Below, in pieces: positions 43,347 to 51,436 of a stretch of DNA of 64,000 bases. How positions within the stretch are numbered: the stretch's first letter is position 1; each line of letters opens with the position of its first letter. This DNA is from CAXXOK01 sp001604115 (GTDB lineage Bacteria > Bacillota > Clostridia > Christensenellales > Aristaeellaceae): the NCBI GenBank assembly GCA_034928535.1, contig JAYFOV010000016.1, forward strand, positions 56,358-120,357. Reading direction: 5' to 3'. The notes beneath the pieces are model-generated. The model worked only from the letters and a program-made list of their open reading frames with translations, searched no databases and had not been told where the DNA came from. Made by a program: the position numbers and the translations under genes.

Positions 43347-43874
43347 GCAGGATACACGGATTGGATTCGTTCACTCGCATGCGGAGGCGTTGTTCGTGGG
43401 CGTGCATCGCACCGGCGGTGAGAATCAAAAGTGCAAACAAAGGTATATAATCAAACAATCCCCGAGCTATTAAAGCTTGGGGATTGTTTTGATGCTAGCG
43501 TTCTACGGCGGGGGAGCGTATCCGAATAAAGGCTAAAATTGGTGTGCGCTGAAACGGCAAATCGTTGTGCAGATGAGGTAATCACGCACTGCAATCCTGC
43601 ATCCAGATTCATCGAATTGAAATTGAAAAGGCAGTATACATCTTACCGCAAGCCAAGAAGTCGATGGCGAATGAAAATATCTTTTACGCAGTGTGCTTTT
43701 TGATTCGCCCATCTTCTTTGTTGCTTGAACCCTTTGCGCCATGCCGGCCGGGCAGCCGCTATAAGAGATGTCACTGCTTCTTGAAGCCATAATGTCCATA
43801 ATACTTCTATTTTCGTAAAAGGAGATCCAATCTTTCCTGAGCGCCGCTATCCGTATGCTTTTTTCATTTGCTGC
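43347..43874. other. AT-rich intergenic gap after rsmG
   Basis: This 530-base gap has a terminator (separate entry) and then AT-rich sequence with no gene I can support. One open frame on the minus strand (43533-43799, 88 codons) has no ribosome binding site, no recognisable motif and a composition unlike the flanking genes. A short stretch near 43545 with CTGAAACGG.AAATCGT-like sequence recurs near 45499 in the next gap. Confidence 0.35.
43452..43491 (+). terminator. Intrinsic terminator of the radC-rsmG operon
   Basis: Stem CAAACAATCCCC(G)AGCT / AAGCTT-GGGGATTGTTTTG around ATTA, with TTTT at the 3' side. Confidence 0.8.
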
Positions 43875-44366
43875 CTAACGACTTTTCGCCTCTTCGCCCT
43901 CACACTGATGGACAAGATCCAAGTTGTAGCGTACTGCGCCATGGTCGCGCATGATCCTTGCTTCGGTGATGCGTACCGCAAGAATGATCGAGTTTTCATC
44001 CTGCTCATTGTTGGCAAGATCATACCATTCAGAAAACACTGTGCGAAGCTTTTCTCGCAATGCCGCATTTTTGGGGGCTAGTACCCAACCAAGGTTTTCC
44101 CCGATGCCATTGCCTGCAATCCCTTCGAGATTCACAGAAAAAGCGACATTTGGGTTGCGCTCAATTTGCTGAATTTTGGTTGATTTTGCGTGAGTGGTAA
44201 TGTAGAACACCCCGTCCTCATAAAAAGCATCTACATCCCGTGTAAACGGACGGGCATTCCCATCTTTACCCGGCTCAATCGCAATGGTTGTCAGTCCGAT
44301 TACGTTGTCTTTCCCGTTGCCGCAGATGCTGCCAATGAACTGGAACCCTTCTGCAAACCTGTTCAT
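43875..44366 (-). CDS. Pyridoxamine 5'-phosphate oxidase family (FMN-binding split barrel) protein
   Basis: 163 residues. The split-barrel pattern is visible: 'RPFTRDVDAFYEDGVFYITTHAKSTKIQQIERNPNVAFSVNLEGI', the usual substrate/FMN-contact region of PNPOx-like proteins, and 'DENSIILAVRITEARIMRDHGAVRYNLDL' at the C-terminus. Members include flavin-dependent reductases and F420- or heme-related proteins; the activity is not predictable. It lies in a more AT-rich stretch than the housekeeping genes around it. The ATG at 44366 follows AGGAGGG. Confidence 0.82.
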   Translation of the reverse strand: MNRFAEGFQFIGSICGNGKDNVIGLTTIAIEPGKDGNARPFTRDVDAFYEDGVFYITTHAKSTKIQQIERNPNVAFSVNLEGIAGNGIGENLGWVLAPKNAALREKLRTVFSEWYDLANNEQDENSIILAVRITEARIMRDHGAVRYNLDLVHQCEGEEAKSR

Positions 44367-44414
44367 CCTTACACCCTCCTAGGAATGATCTGATTAGAAA
44401 ATGGAAGACTACCA

Positions 44415-45020
44415 TCAGCGGATTGTTAGCCACAAAGCAGGGCGTATACCGCCTGTGCATTTCCCGTCGCTGAGATTCCCCTTCAGGATATTGTTGCCTT
44501 GAATGCCGATATTCCCATCAGTGCCAAAAATGTATGCTGCTTTTACACCCACTCTGCCGGGCGAACGCAGCCACCACCACCAGCCCCAACCGTTTTCCTG
44601 TAGGTGAGCGATTCGTTTACTGTTGTTCTCGTCCTTGCGCTCAAACCAGTAACGCTGATTTTTTCCCTTGTTGTACAGCTTCTCCAGGCTGTCGCCAAAA
44701 TAGCGGCATACTTCCTCGAGGCTCAAAACAAAAACATAGTCCTGCGTGTCTGCACCGCCTGCTGTTCCATACCACTGATTGTCATGGTTTTGGTTCAGCA
44801 CGGGGATCACGCTGCGTTGCTCCTCCGGTGAAAAGCCTTGATAAAAATCGCCGTTCAGATACCGCCGTAATGCACAGTCCGCCCATGCTGTGCTGACATA
44901 AGCGTCGTGGTAGGGGCGCTGCTCAATGATAGATTCTGTGATGATCAAGGCTCTGTCATCCTGAACAGCAAGCACACGCCATTCAAATTTACCGAACAGG
45001 AGCTTTTCGCCTGTCTGCAT
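44415..45020 (-). CDS. DUF6273 domain protein
   Basis: 201 residues. The family pattern is complete: 'LLFGKFEWRVLAVQDDRALIITESIIEQRPYHD', 'TAWADCALRRYLNGDFYQGFSPEEQRSVIPV', 'WGWWWWLRSPG' and 'GGIRPALWLTI' at the end. DUF6273 resembles formylglycine-generating/C-type-lectin-like folds seen in many clostridial surface or phage-like proteins, but its role is unknown. There is no signal peptide. The start at 45020 was chosen for the GGGAAGGG upstream; residues before it are not conserved. Confidence 0.8.
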   Translation of the reverse strand: MQTGEKLLFGKFEWRVLAVQDDRALIITESIIEQRPYHDAYVSTAWADCALRRYLNGDFYQGFSPEEQRSVIPVLNQNHDNQWYGTAGGADTQDYVFVLSLEEVCRYFGDSLEKLYNKGKNQRYWFERKDENNSKRIAHLQENGWGWWWWLRSPGRVGVKAAYIFGTDGNIGIQGNNILKGNLSDGKCTGGIRPALWLTIR

Positions 45021-45747
45021 GGCACTTTCCCTTCCCGCCTTAAGTGATTTTACCATCCAAGCAACGAGAGCACATCCCAGCACACTTTGTGCAATATGAA
45101 TGCGTAGGCGCAATAGGATTACAATTTGGATGATTCATAATGAGCGTGGATACTAGCTTACCCCGATTGCTGCGACATAAGGGAATTGGATAATGCCTAC
45201 TTTGAATTTTGAAAACTTTTGGATCGTTTGGCAGTAGCGTAACGGATTTCCGCTGGGCTGTCAAGGGCGGCATTGCCGTTCATTGTTCATGTAACAAGGC
45301 CGGACGGATTTGGAAACCGGCTGTCATCTGCGCTTGAAAACTACCATTGTGATAATGTCGTGACCCATCAATAATCCCTTCTTTCATACGCAGCAACACT
45401 TACAATGGATACAAAAAAGACGCCGACCTCGTATCGAGATGGACGTCCTTTGATGGAAAATGCTTATATTGTTGATACAATCGGGGGTGGGTGCACTCTG
45501 AAACGGAGAATCGTGTTAATGTGCCGCCGTGAAACCGCATCTCACTCGGATCAAGCCGCTTCTAGCACCATTGTTACTTGATTGTGCTCACGGTGATCCA
45601 GTTCGAGGAATTAAGAAATATCATCTGGCGGCTACTGTTTGACGTTCTGGTTTACAAAAATTGTACATAAAACTCCTGGCTTAAATTATGGATAAACCCA
45701 AAACTGCATAAATCACAAAACCAATATGGCGGGGGAGCAGGGTGCAC
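45021..45747. other. Long AT-rich non-coding gap
   Basis: About 730 bases without a supportable gene. It contains a minus-strand terminator (separate entry) and a segment near 45499-45520 resembling one near 43545. No tRNA, repeat array or transposase remnant is readable. It may hold decayed mobile-element sequence. Confidence 0.3.
45413..45447 (-). terminator. Intrinsic terminator of the GH172/ABC operon
   Basis: Minus strand: a 13-base stem with wobble pairs (GACGTCCATCTCG / CGAGGTCGGCGTC), loop ATA, followed by TTTTTT. It lies about 300 bases after the last GH172 stop codon. Confidence 0.6.
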
Positions 45748-46824
45748 TTACCGTGGCCTGCGCTCTTCCACGGCAGGCAACGCAGGAAATGCGCTGTGCG
45801 GTTCCTGCTGATACCAGTAGGCTACGGATGCGATATCCTCCGAGAGCGGGCGGTAGCGGCGGTCCCGCAAGCCCAATGTCTGCACCTCCACACGGATATC
45901 CTCCGCAAAACCGATGCTATCGTCCAGGTGCCAGCGGTAAAGGCTAAATTTTCGAGGGCCGGTGGTCGCGTCCAGTCTGACCAGCGGCATACCGAAGTTG
46001 GGCTGACAAAACGCCTGTTCACGATTCCAGCAATCCTGCGAATCAAAAGGGGAAAAACCGAAGGAACCGCCAAAATAGTCTTCGGTTCCATTATCCGCCA
46101 TGGTGGGCTGGTCGGTGTCCCCATCAAGGTAAAACTTGACTTCCCCTTCTCCCCACCAGTCGGACTGGAGCGCGGTCCATGCCAAATAGGTGCCCACATA
46201 GCAGCCTTTGCCCCGCACCCCCTCTAGGATGGTATACACGGGGTGGGCAGACTGGGTAACAGCGTGCCGGTATTGGGCATGGAAATATGCCGTGCCTTCT
46301 GCAACGCCATGCAGTTTGTACAGGATGCGGTAGGCAATTAACCCCACCGGCTCAATCCCCTCATAGGTGAGGGTAATCCTCGCCCGCGTGCGAAAGGGCA
46401 TGCGCCAATAGCAGTTGAGACCGCTGCGGGGCGCGACCTGCACAGGGAGGGACGTAACGCCGTGGGGCGCGTCGTCATGCCCCATGGCAAAAAACGCTCC
46501 CACCGGGCACACTACCGAAGGCTCGGTTTCGCTATCCCAATAAAAACGAAGTATCAGTTCGCTCAGACGATGGGTATCCGTCGCTAAAAACATTTCACGA
46601 ATGCTGCCGCAATCGGTCACATCCATGAGCGTTACCGTTTCACCTGGTTGAACTTTGATGAACGGCCTTACCTTCCACCCTTTCCCCAATTGCGCCGCCC
46701 CTGCGCTGAAAGGCAGATCGGGGTCGTCGGGGTTCGGCGACCAGCGACAGGCACCCCCTTTGGCACCGTCCGGGTTTTCCGCGCTGATCTGCCGTGTGGA
46801 CACGCCAATCTCGTCATAATACAC
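45748..46824 (-). CDS. GH172 (DUF2961) family glycoside hydrolase, copy 1
   Basis: 358 residues of the DUF2961 family, now GH172 (D-fructofuranosidase/D-arabinofuranosidase-type enzymes such as difructose dianhydride I synthase/hydrolase). Conserved segments: 'REMFLATDTHRLSELILRFYWDSETEPSVVCPVGAFF', 'GLNCYWRMPFRTRARITL', 'WWGEGEVKFYLDGD' and 'NGTEDYFGGSFGF'. The acidic residues in WGEGE and GTEDYF are the family's expected catalytic region. There is no signal peptide, so it acts inside the cell on an imported sugar. It is the last gene of the ABC operon, 27 bases after a paralogue. Confidence 0.87.
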   Translation of the reverse strand: MYYDEIGVSTRQISAENPDGAKGGACRWSPNPDDPDLPFSAGAAQLGKGWKVRPFIKVQPGETVTLMDVTDCGSIREMFLATDTHRLSELILRFYWDSETEPSVVCPVGAFFAMGHDDAPHGVTSLPVQVAPRSGLNCYWRMPFRTRARITLTYEGIEPVGLIAYRILYKLHGVAEGTAYFHAQYRHAVTQSAHPVYTILEGVRGKGCYVGTYLAWTALQSDWWGEGEVKFYLDGDTDQPTMADNGTEDYFGGSFGFSPFDSQDCWNREQAFCQPNFGMPLVRLDATTGPRKFSLYRWHLDDSIGFAEDIRVEVQTLGLRDRRYRPLSEDIASVAYWYQQEPHSAFPALPAVEERRPR

Positions 46825-46851
46825 GGTTATCCGGCTCCCTTCCCATACCGT

Positions 46852-47952
46852 TTAGCGGGGCCAGCGCCCGCGCGCATCCGGCAAAACCGGGAACGCCGCG
46901 TGCGGTTCCGTCTGATACCAGTAGCTGACCGCGCAAACATCGTCCCGCCGTTCAAACAGCCCTAACTCGCATACGCCAATCTGTTGCAGTTCCACACGCA
47001 AGTCCCGTTCAAACAAAACGGGGTCCGCCACATGCCAGCGGTAAAATCCCCGCATCGGCGGGCAATCACGGTTAAAATAGTCGTTGTGGAAATCATCATC
47101 CCGGCTGTAAAAGGGATAGCCCATAAACGGTGTGCAGTACGTCTTTTCCTTCATGCACCCATGCTCGTCCACCGTGCCACCGAACGACCACGCACCGCCA
47201 AAGTAATCTTCGGTGCCGGTGGAGCATTGGCTGGGAAACTGGGTATCACCGTCGATATAAAACTTCATTTCCCCTTCGCCCCACCAGTAGCGCTCCAGCG
47301 TCGCAAGCCCAAGATAGGTTCCCACATATTGGCCGCGACCGCGCACCCCATCCAGCACCACAAAATCCTTCGCAGATGTTGTGATTTTTTCCCTGCGCCA
47401 CTGCGCATGAAAATAGGCAGCCTCGGCGGGCACATTGTCCGTAAGCACATAATCCACCTGGTAAAAAAACGCCGGCACTTCACCCGTGTGCTGGTTTTCC
47501 AGCGTGATGAGCGCACCCGCGCGAAAAGGCATGGGCAGGAAACTGTTCATGCCGCGCTTTGGGTTGACCGTAATCGGCAGCGAGTTTACCTCGCAACCCC
47601 GCGCAAACCCGTTGAGAAAAAAATCCCCCAGCGGGCATTCCACAGAAGGGGAAGCTTCGCCATCCCAATACATGCGCAGGATGAGGTCGCGCAGCACAAA
47701 ACGCCCTTTCTCCGTGCGGTCAGTAACTGTGCACCAAATGTGCTGTATTGCGCCGCTACCCTGAATATCGGCCAGCGCCACCGTTTCCCCGGGGCTAATG
47801 GCGCGGATACAGGGCGAGCCCTTGCGAGACTCCCCAAGCGCGCTGGCTTCCCTGCAACCTTCGCCCTTTGCCCCGGTACGGTTTTCCCAGTTGATAGAGC
47901 AGGAGCGTCCACTGCGCAACAGCGGCAATCCGCCCAGCCAGAAACCGTTCAT
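46852..47952 (-). CDS. GH172 (DUF2961) family glycoside hydrolase, copy 2
   Basis: 366 residues, paralogous to the next gene: 'QHIWCTVTDRTEKGRFVLRDLILRMYWDGEASPSVECPLGDFF', 'GMNSFLPMPFRAGALITLENQ', 'YWWGEGEMKFYIDGD' and 'TGTEDYFGGAWSFGG'. GH172 enzymes form multimers with active sites at subunit contacts, so the two copies could form a hetero-oligomer or act on different linkages (inference). Cytoplasmic. The first residues (MNGFWLGGLPLLRSGRSCSINWENRTGAKG) match the usual family start, which is longer than in the other copy. Confidence 0.87.
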   Translation of the reverse strand: MNGFWLGGLPLLRSGRSCSINWENRTGAKGEGCREASALGESRKGSPCIRAISPGETVALADIQGSGAIQHIWCTVTDRTEKGRFVLRDLILRMYWDGEASPSVECPLGDFFLNGFARGCEVNSLPITVNPKRGMNSFLPMPFRAGALITLENQHTGEVPAFFYQVDYVLTDNVPAEAAYFHAQWRREKITTSAKDFVVLDGVRGRGQYVGTYLGLATLERYWWGEGEMKFYIDGDTQFPSQCSTGTEDYFGGAWSFGGTVDEHGCMKEKTYCTPFMGYPFYSRDDDFHNDYFNRDCPPMRGFYRWHVADPVLFERDLRVELQQIGVCELGLFERRDDVCAVSYWYQTEPHAAFPVLPDARGRWPR

Positions 47953-47980
47953 TGATTTTTCCCCCCAATCATGTTTACCT

Positions 47981-48859
47981 TTACTGCTTCACGCCGCCCG
48001 CCATGATGCCTTCCATGATCTTCTTTTCAAAACAAAGCACAAAAATGATAATCGGCAGGATGATGATACAGCCAATGGTTGATATCATATCCCAAGGCAC
48101 ATCGTACGTGTTTTTACGGGGCACGGTTGTGATGCCCACGCTTAGCACATCAATGCGGTTAGCAAAGAACAGGGGCGTGAACAGATCGTTTAAACAGGTG
48201 ATGAAGTTGATGATTGCGATGGTCGCTATCGCCGGAGTCATCAGCGGCAGGATGATCAGGAACAGCTTCTGCAAGAAATTCGCGCCGTCCACCTCCGCCG
48301 CTTCTTCAATCGTGTAGGGTACCTGCTGCACAAAATTCATCAAAATCAGTACGGAAAACGGCATCAGCGCGCTGGTATACAGCACGATGAGCCCCGGGTA
48401 GGTGTCGATCAGACCCAGAGCACGGTAAAAATCGTAGGTTGTGCGCGCGGTGACAATACCCGGGATCAACGAGGAAAACAGCAGCGCCAGATAAGCTATT
48501 TTGATTCCTTTGCGGTCAAAGCGGGCAAAGGCATAGGCTGCCATCATCCCAAAGAGGATCGAACCTCCCAGCGCAAAACCCGTGATGATAAACGTATTTT
48601 TCACCTTAGAAGCGATACCCATATCGCTTAAAGCCCGCGCATAGTTTTCAAAGGTCGGGTTCAGGGGAAGATAGTGGATGGGGCTTGTGTACAGTTCGGA
48701 GGCCGGGGTGATGGATGAAATAAAAATCCACCAGAGCGGAAACAAAATGATGAAACAGATCAGAGCCGTCAGGCTCCAGCGGATGATCCCGACGATCACT
48801 TTGCCGCGCGCGAGATGCCGGCGTGGTTGCAGAGCAGGCGCCATATTCATAGGGTTCAC
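47981..48859 (-). CDS. Sugar ABC transporter permease (MalG/LacG type)
   Basis: 292 residues, six membrane helices. The inner-membrane permease half of a CUT1 carbohydrate importer. The EAA loop that docks the ATPase reads EAAEVDGANFLQKLFLIILPLMTPAI. The C-terminus ends MEGIMAGGVKQ, the typical '(I/V)xGlxxGavKG' end of this subfamily. The ATPase is not encoded in the operon and is probably a shared MsmX-like subunit encoded elsewhere. The start lies 6 bases after the MalF-like gene's stop. Confidence 0.92.
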   Translation of the reverse strand: MNPMNMAPALQPRRHLARGKVIVGIIRWSLTALICFIILFPLWWIFISSITPASELYTSPIHYLPLNPTFENYARALSDMGIASKVKNTFIITGFALGGSILFGMMAAYAFARFDRKGIKIAYLALLFSSLIPGIVTARTTYDFYRALGLIDTYPGLIVLYTSALMPFSVLILMNFVQQVPYTIEEAAEVDGANFLQKLFLIILPLMTPAIATIAIINFITCLNDLFTPLFFANRIDVLSVGITTVPRKNTYDVPWDMISTIGCIIILPIIIFVLCFEKKIMEGIMAGGVKQ

Positions 48860-48864
48860 CTTCC

Positions 48865-49800
48865 TTAGTCGATATCTACGCGGGAAATCGCATATACGTT
48901 GATGATGCTTAGCACAGCCATCACGCCAAAGAGGAACACCGCAATCGCGCTGGCATAGCCCAGGTTGAGCATGGAGAACGCTTCCATGGAGATGCGATAG
49001 GCCAACAGCGAGGTTGCATCCGCAGGGCCGCCCGCTGTCATGGAATACACCACATCAAAACTGGTAAGCCTCCACATGGTGAAAAAGATTGTGAGGGTAA
49101 GCAGGTTGCGGGTGATTAGCGGTAAGGTGATCTTAAAAAAGCTTCGGATTGGCCCCGCGCCGTCTACCCTTGCGGATTCATAAATATCCGCGGGGATAAA
49201 CTGTAACCCGGAGAGCACCAGTATGGCGAAAAAGGGGATATCCTTCCACAGATCCACCAAAATCACGGCGATGCGCGCCGTGTTGGAGTAAACCAGCCAA
49301 TCATAGCGAAAATCGGGCACGATCCAGCGGATCGCATCGTTGATCAGGCCATACTGCCCGTTAAAAGCCCACCGGGCAGCAATACCCACCACCACCATGG
49401 GCATGGCCCAGGGCAGGAGCGTAACCGTTCGCAGGAGTTTCTTTCCCTTGAATTTCTGGTTTAGCATCATGGCCAGCGCAATGCCCAGCACAATGTGGAA
49501 CACCATGGAAACCACAGTGAAAATGCCGGTAAATTCAAGCGATTTGAGAAACTTCGAATCGGAAAACATATCCACGAAGTTCTTAAAACCCACAAATCCA
49601 CCCGTGTTGCGCTTGAACATGCTCAGGTTGAACAGGCTATTGAAAAACGTCATCAAAAACGGATACAGCGTGGTAAATACCCGCAACGCCAACGCGGGGG
49701 CGGCCAGCGCCCACGCGATCCAGTATTTCTGTCGGCGGCCTGAATAAGCAATTTTCCGATTGTTGACAACGCTTGGCTTAGCCGTGCGTATTGCTTGCAT
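48865..49800 (-). CDS. Sugar ABC transporter permease (MalF/LacF type)
   Basis: 311 residues with about six membrane helices; 'AWALAAPALALRVFTTLYPFLMTFFNSLFNLSMF' is the first helix and loop. The EAA-loop equivalent is YESARVDGAGPIRSFFKITLPLITRNLL. It pairs with the MalG-like permease. The ATG at 49800 is chosen because GGGAGGT lies 8 bases upstream; an in-frame ATG 87 bases earlier has no good site. Confidence 0.9.
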   Translation of the reverse strand: MQAIRTAKPSVVNNRKIAYSGRRQKYWIAWALAAPALALRVFTTLYPFLMTFFNSLFNLSMFKRNTGGFVGFKNFVDMFSDSKFLKSLEFTGIFTVVSMVFHIVLGIALAMMLNQKFKGKKLLRTVTLLPWAMPMVVVGIAARWAFNGQYGLINDAIRWIVPDFRYDWLVYSNTARIAVILVDLWKDIPFFAILVLSGLQFIPADIYESARVDGAGPIRSFFKITLPLITRNLLTLTIFFTMWRLTSFDVVYSMTAGGPADATSLLAYRISMEAFSMLNLGYASAIAVFLFGVMAVLSIINVYAISRVDID

Positions 49801-49910
49801 CCGTGCGACCTCCCGGTTTGAAATGTAGAATCTACCGACTTCATGCGGTCGGTGAGATTCATCAATGTGGGGAGGATGGTTGCCCATCCTCCCGTATGCG
49901 CCGGCCTGAA

Positions 49911-51146
49911 TTACTTCATTTCTGTGTAAGCGGCCAACTGTTGTTTGCCAAGGTCATCCAGAGAAATCTCACCCAGGATATACTGTTGGAACAGCGTCCC
50001 GGTCACGGTGATGTATTCCATCGTCGCGGGCACCATGGGACGACCGCGCATGACGGAGGTGTTATGGTAAAGCTGAAGGTTGCTCAGCAAATCGGTAAAG
50101 GCACTGTATTCCGGGCCCTTGACTGCATCGCCGTTGAGCACATCCACGCGCGCCGGGGGCTGATTGGCCAGGCGCAGGTAGGCCAGTTCGAAATCCGGGC
50201 TGGCAATATAGTCCAGCACCTTCTTGGCCTCATCATAGTTCTGGCTGCTCTTGTTGAGCACATAATACCAAGCGTCCATGAAGGCGGAAGAGGTTTCAAA
50301 CGTCGGCATGGCGATCATGTGAACCTGATCTTCGCCATACAGTCCGGCAGTCTTTGCCAGACCTTCCATCCAACCGCACCACTGCAGGATGATGCCGTAC
50401 TTTTTGTCGAAGAACTTTTGGTTCATCGGCTCATACTGCTCGCTAAGCTGTGCAAGCGAGGTGCACTTCCAGGTATTGGCCATGTCGTACATGAATTGCA
50501 GCGCTTCGCGACTCTTTTCATTGCTCCAGTCGAAGCAATCGCCGCCAAAGAGGTTGATGAACACGCCGATTTCGTTGTGGCTGTAAGTGGCTTCCCACGA
50601 GCCGCCGTAACCGTAGATGCCTTCCTCGGGCTTGCTCATTGCCTTGATGGCCTCAATGAACTCTTCCTTGTTGGTAGGCACTTTCACACCGGCTGCATCC
50701 AGCATGTCCTGGTTTACCCACATGGTCAGCGCGCCGTTATAGGTCGGCACGCCGTAGATGTGACCGTCCAGCATGTAGCGATCCTGCATGAAGTTTTGGT
50801 CAAAGTTCTGCGCAACATCGGCCTTCATGACATCTTCTTCCAGCGGGGCCAGAAAACCAGCGGCCATGTACTGGGTGATCATTTCGTCATTGATGTTGAT
50901 GAGATCCACAGAGCTGTCCCCGGAAGCCAAAATGGTCGTAAACTTTGCAACGCGGTCATCCGGGTTGGAGGGGGAGGTCACGGCTTCGATTTGCACGCCG
51001 GAACCCGCTTCAATAAGGGTTTCCAGTTCGGGCCACCACTCGTTGGTGGTGTCGTTGGTCATGATAGTGATGTCCGCAAGCGCCGAGGAGGCAAACAGCG
51101 ACAGCGCAAGTGTGCACACGGTCAGAACCTTCCACAATTTTTTCAT
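49911..51146 (-). CDS. Sugar ABC transporter substrate-binding lipoprotein-like protein
   Basis: 411 residues. The N-terminal signal peptide MKKLWKVLTVCTLALSLFASSALA ends at an ALA-D site rather than a lipobox, so secretion seems to be by type I signal peptidase. The mature part has the family 1 solute-binding fold ('SNPDDRVAKFTTILASGDSSVDLININDEM', 'MWVNQDMLDAAGVKVPTNKEEF', 'GYGGSWEATYSHNEIGVFINLFGGD'). The absence of a lipid-anchor Cys is unusual for a Gram-positive binding protein. The ATG at 51146 has GAAAGGGG upstream. It is the first gene of the importer operon. Confidence 0.9.
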   Translation of the reverse strand: MKKLWKVLTVCTLALSLFASSALADITIMTNDTTNEWWPELETLIEAGSGVQIEAVTSPSNPDDRVAKFTTILASGDSSVDLININDEMITQYMAAGFLAPLEEDVMKADVAQNFDQNFMQDRYMLDGHIYGVPTYNGALTMWVNQDMLDAAGVKVPTNKEEFIEAIKAMSKPEEGIYGYGGSWEATYSHNEIGVFINLFGGDCFDWSNEKSREALQFMYDMANTWKCTSLAQLSEQYEPMNQKFFDKKYGIILQWCGWMEGLAKTAGLYGEDQVHMIAMPTFETSSAFMDAWYYVLNKSSQNYDEAKKVLDYIASPDFELAYLRLANQPPARVDVLNGDAVKGPEYSAFTDLLSNLQLYHNTSVMRGRPMVPATMEYITVTGTLFQQYILGEISLDDLGKQQLAAYTEMK

Positions 51147-51279
51147 TTTTGGTTCCCCTTTCAGTTTTGTTCTCGCCATCCATGTGGCGTCTGAAATGAG
51201 TATGCCAGAGCAAAATGGTTTTGAAAATATAAAACGTTGTGTATCGCCTACGATATTTTGCGTGTTTTCGGAACGCATC

Positions 51280-51308
51280 TTGTCAAGACCGCCGTTCATC
51301 AGTATGAT
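51280..51308 (+). promoter_or_regulatory. Promoter of the YesMN two-component operon
   Basis: -35 TTGTCA (51280-51285), 17-base spacer, -10 TATGAT (51303-51308), in the divergent region in front of the histidine kinase gene. Confidence 0.6.
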
Positions 51309-51436
51309 GGATTGTGAGAAGGCTAGATAGCGAAAATCTGTTTTAGCCGTGTCTGGGCGGACTGTCGCACGCTGATGCGAAAGGCTCCGCCCTCACGCCG
51401 GTTTCCAGAGGCTCTAGTAGGAACGGAGGGGTGAAA

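Noticed and set aside
43533..43799. 88-codon open frame on the minus strand in the AT-rich gap
   Set aside because: No ribosome binding site, no motif, and no neighbour support; possibly decayed sequence, so not called as a gene.
49791..51194. 467-codon open frame antisense to the solute-binding protein
   Set aside because: The opposite strand has a clean signal peptide and solute-binding fold; this frame has none.
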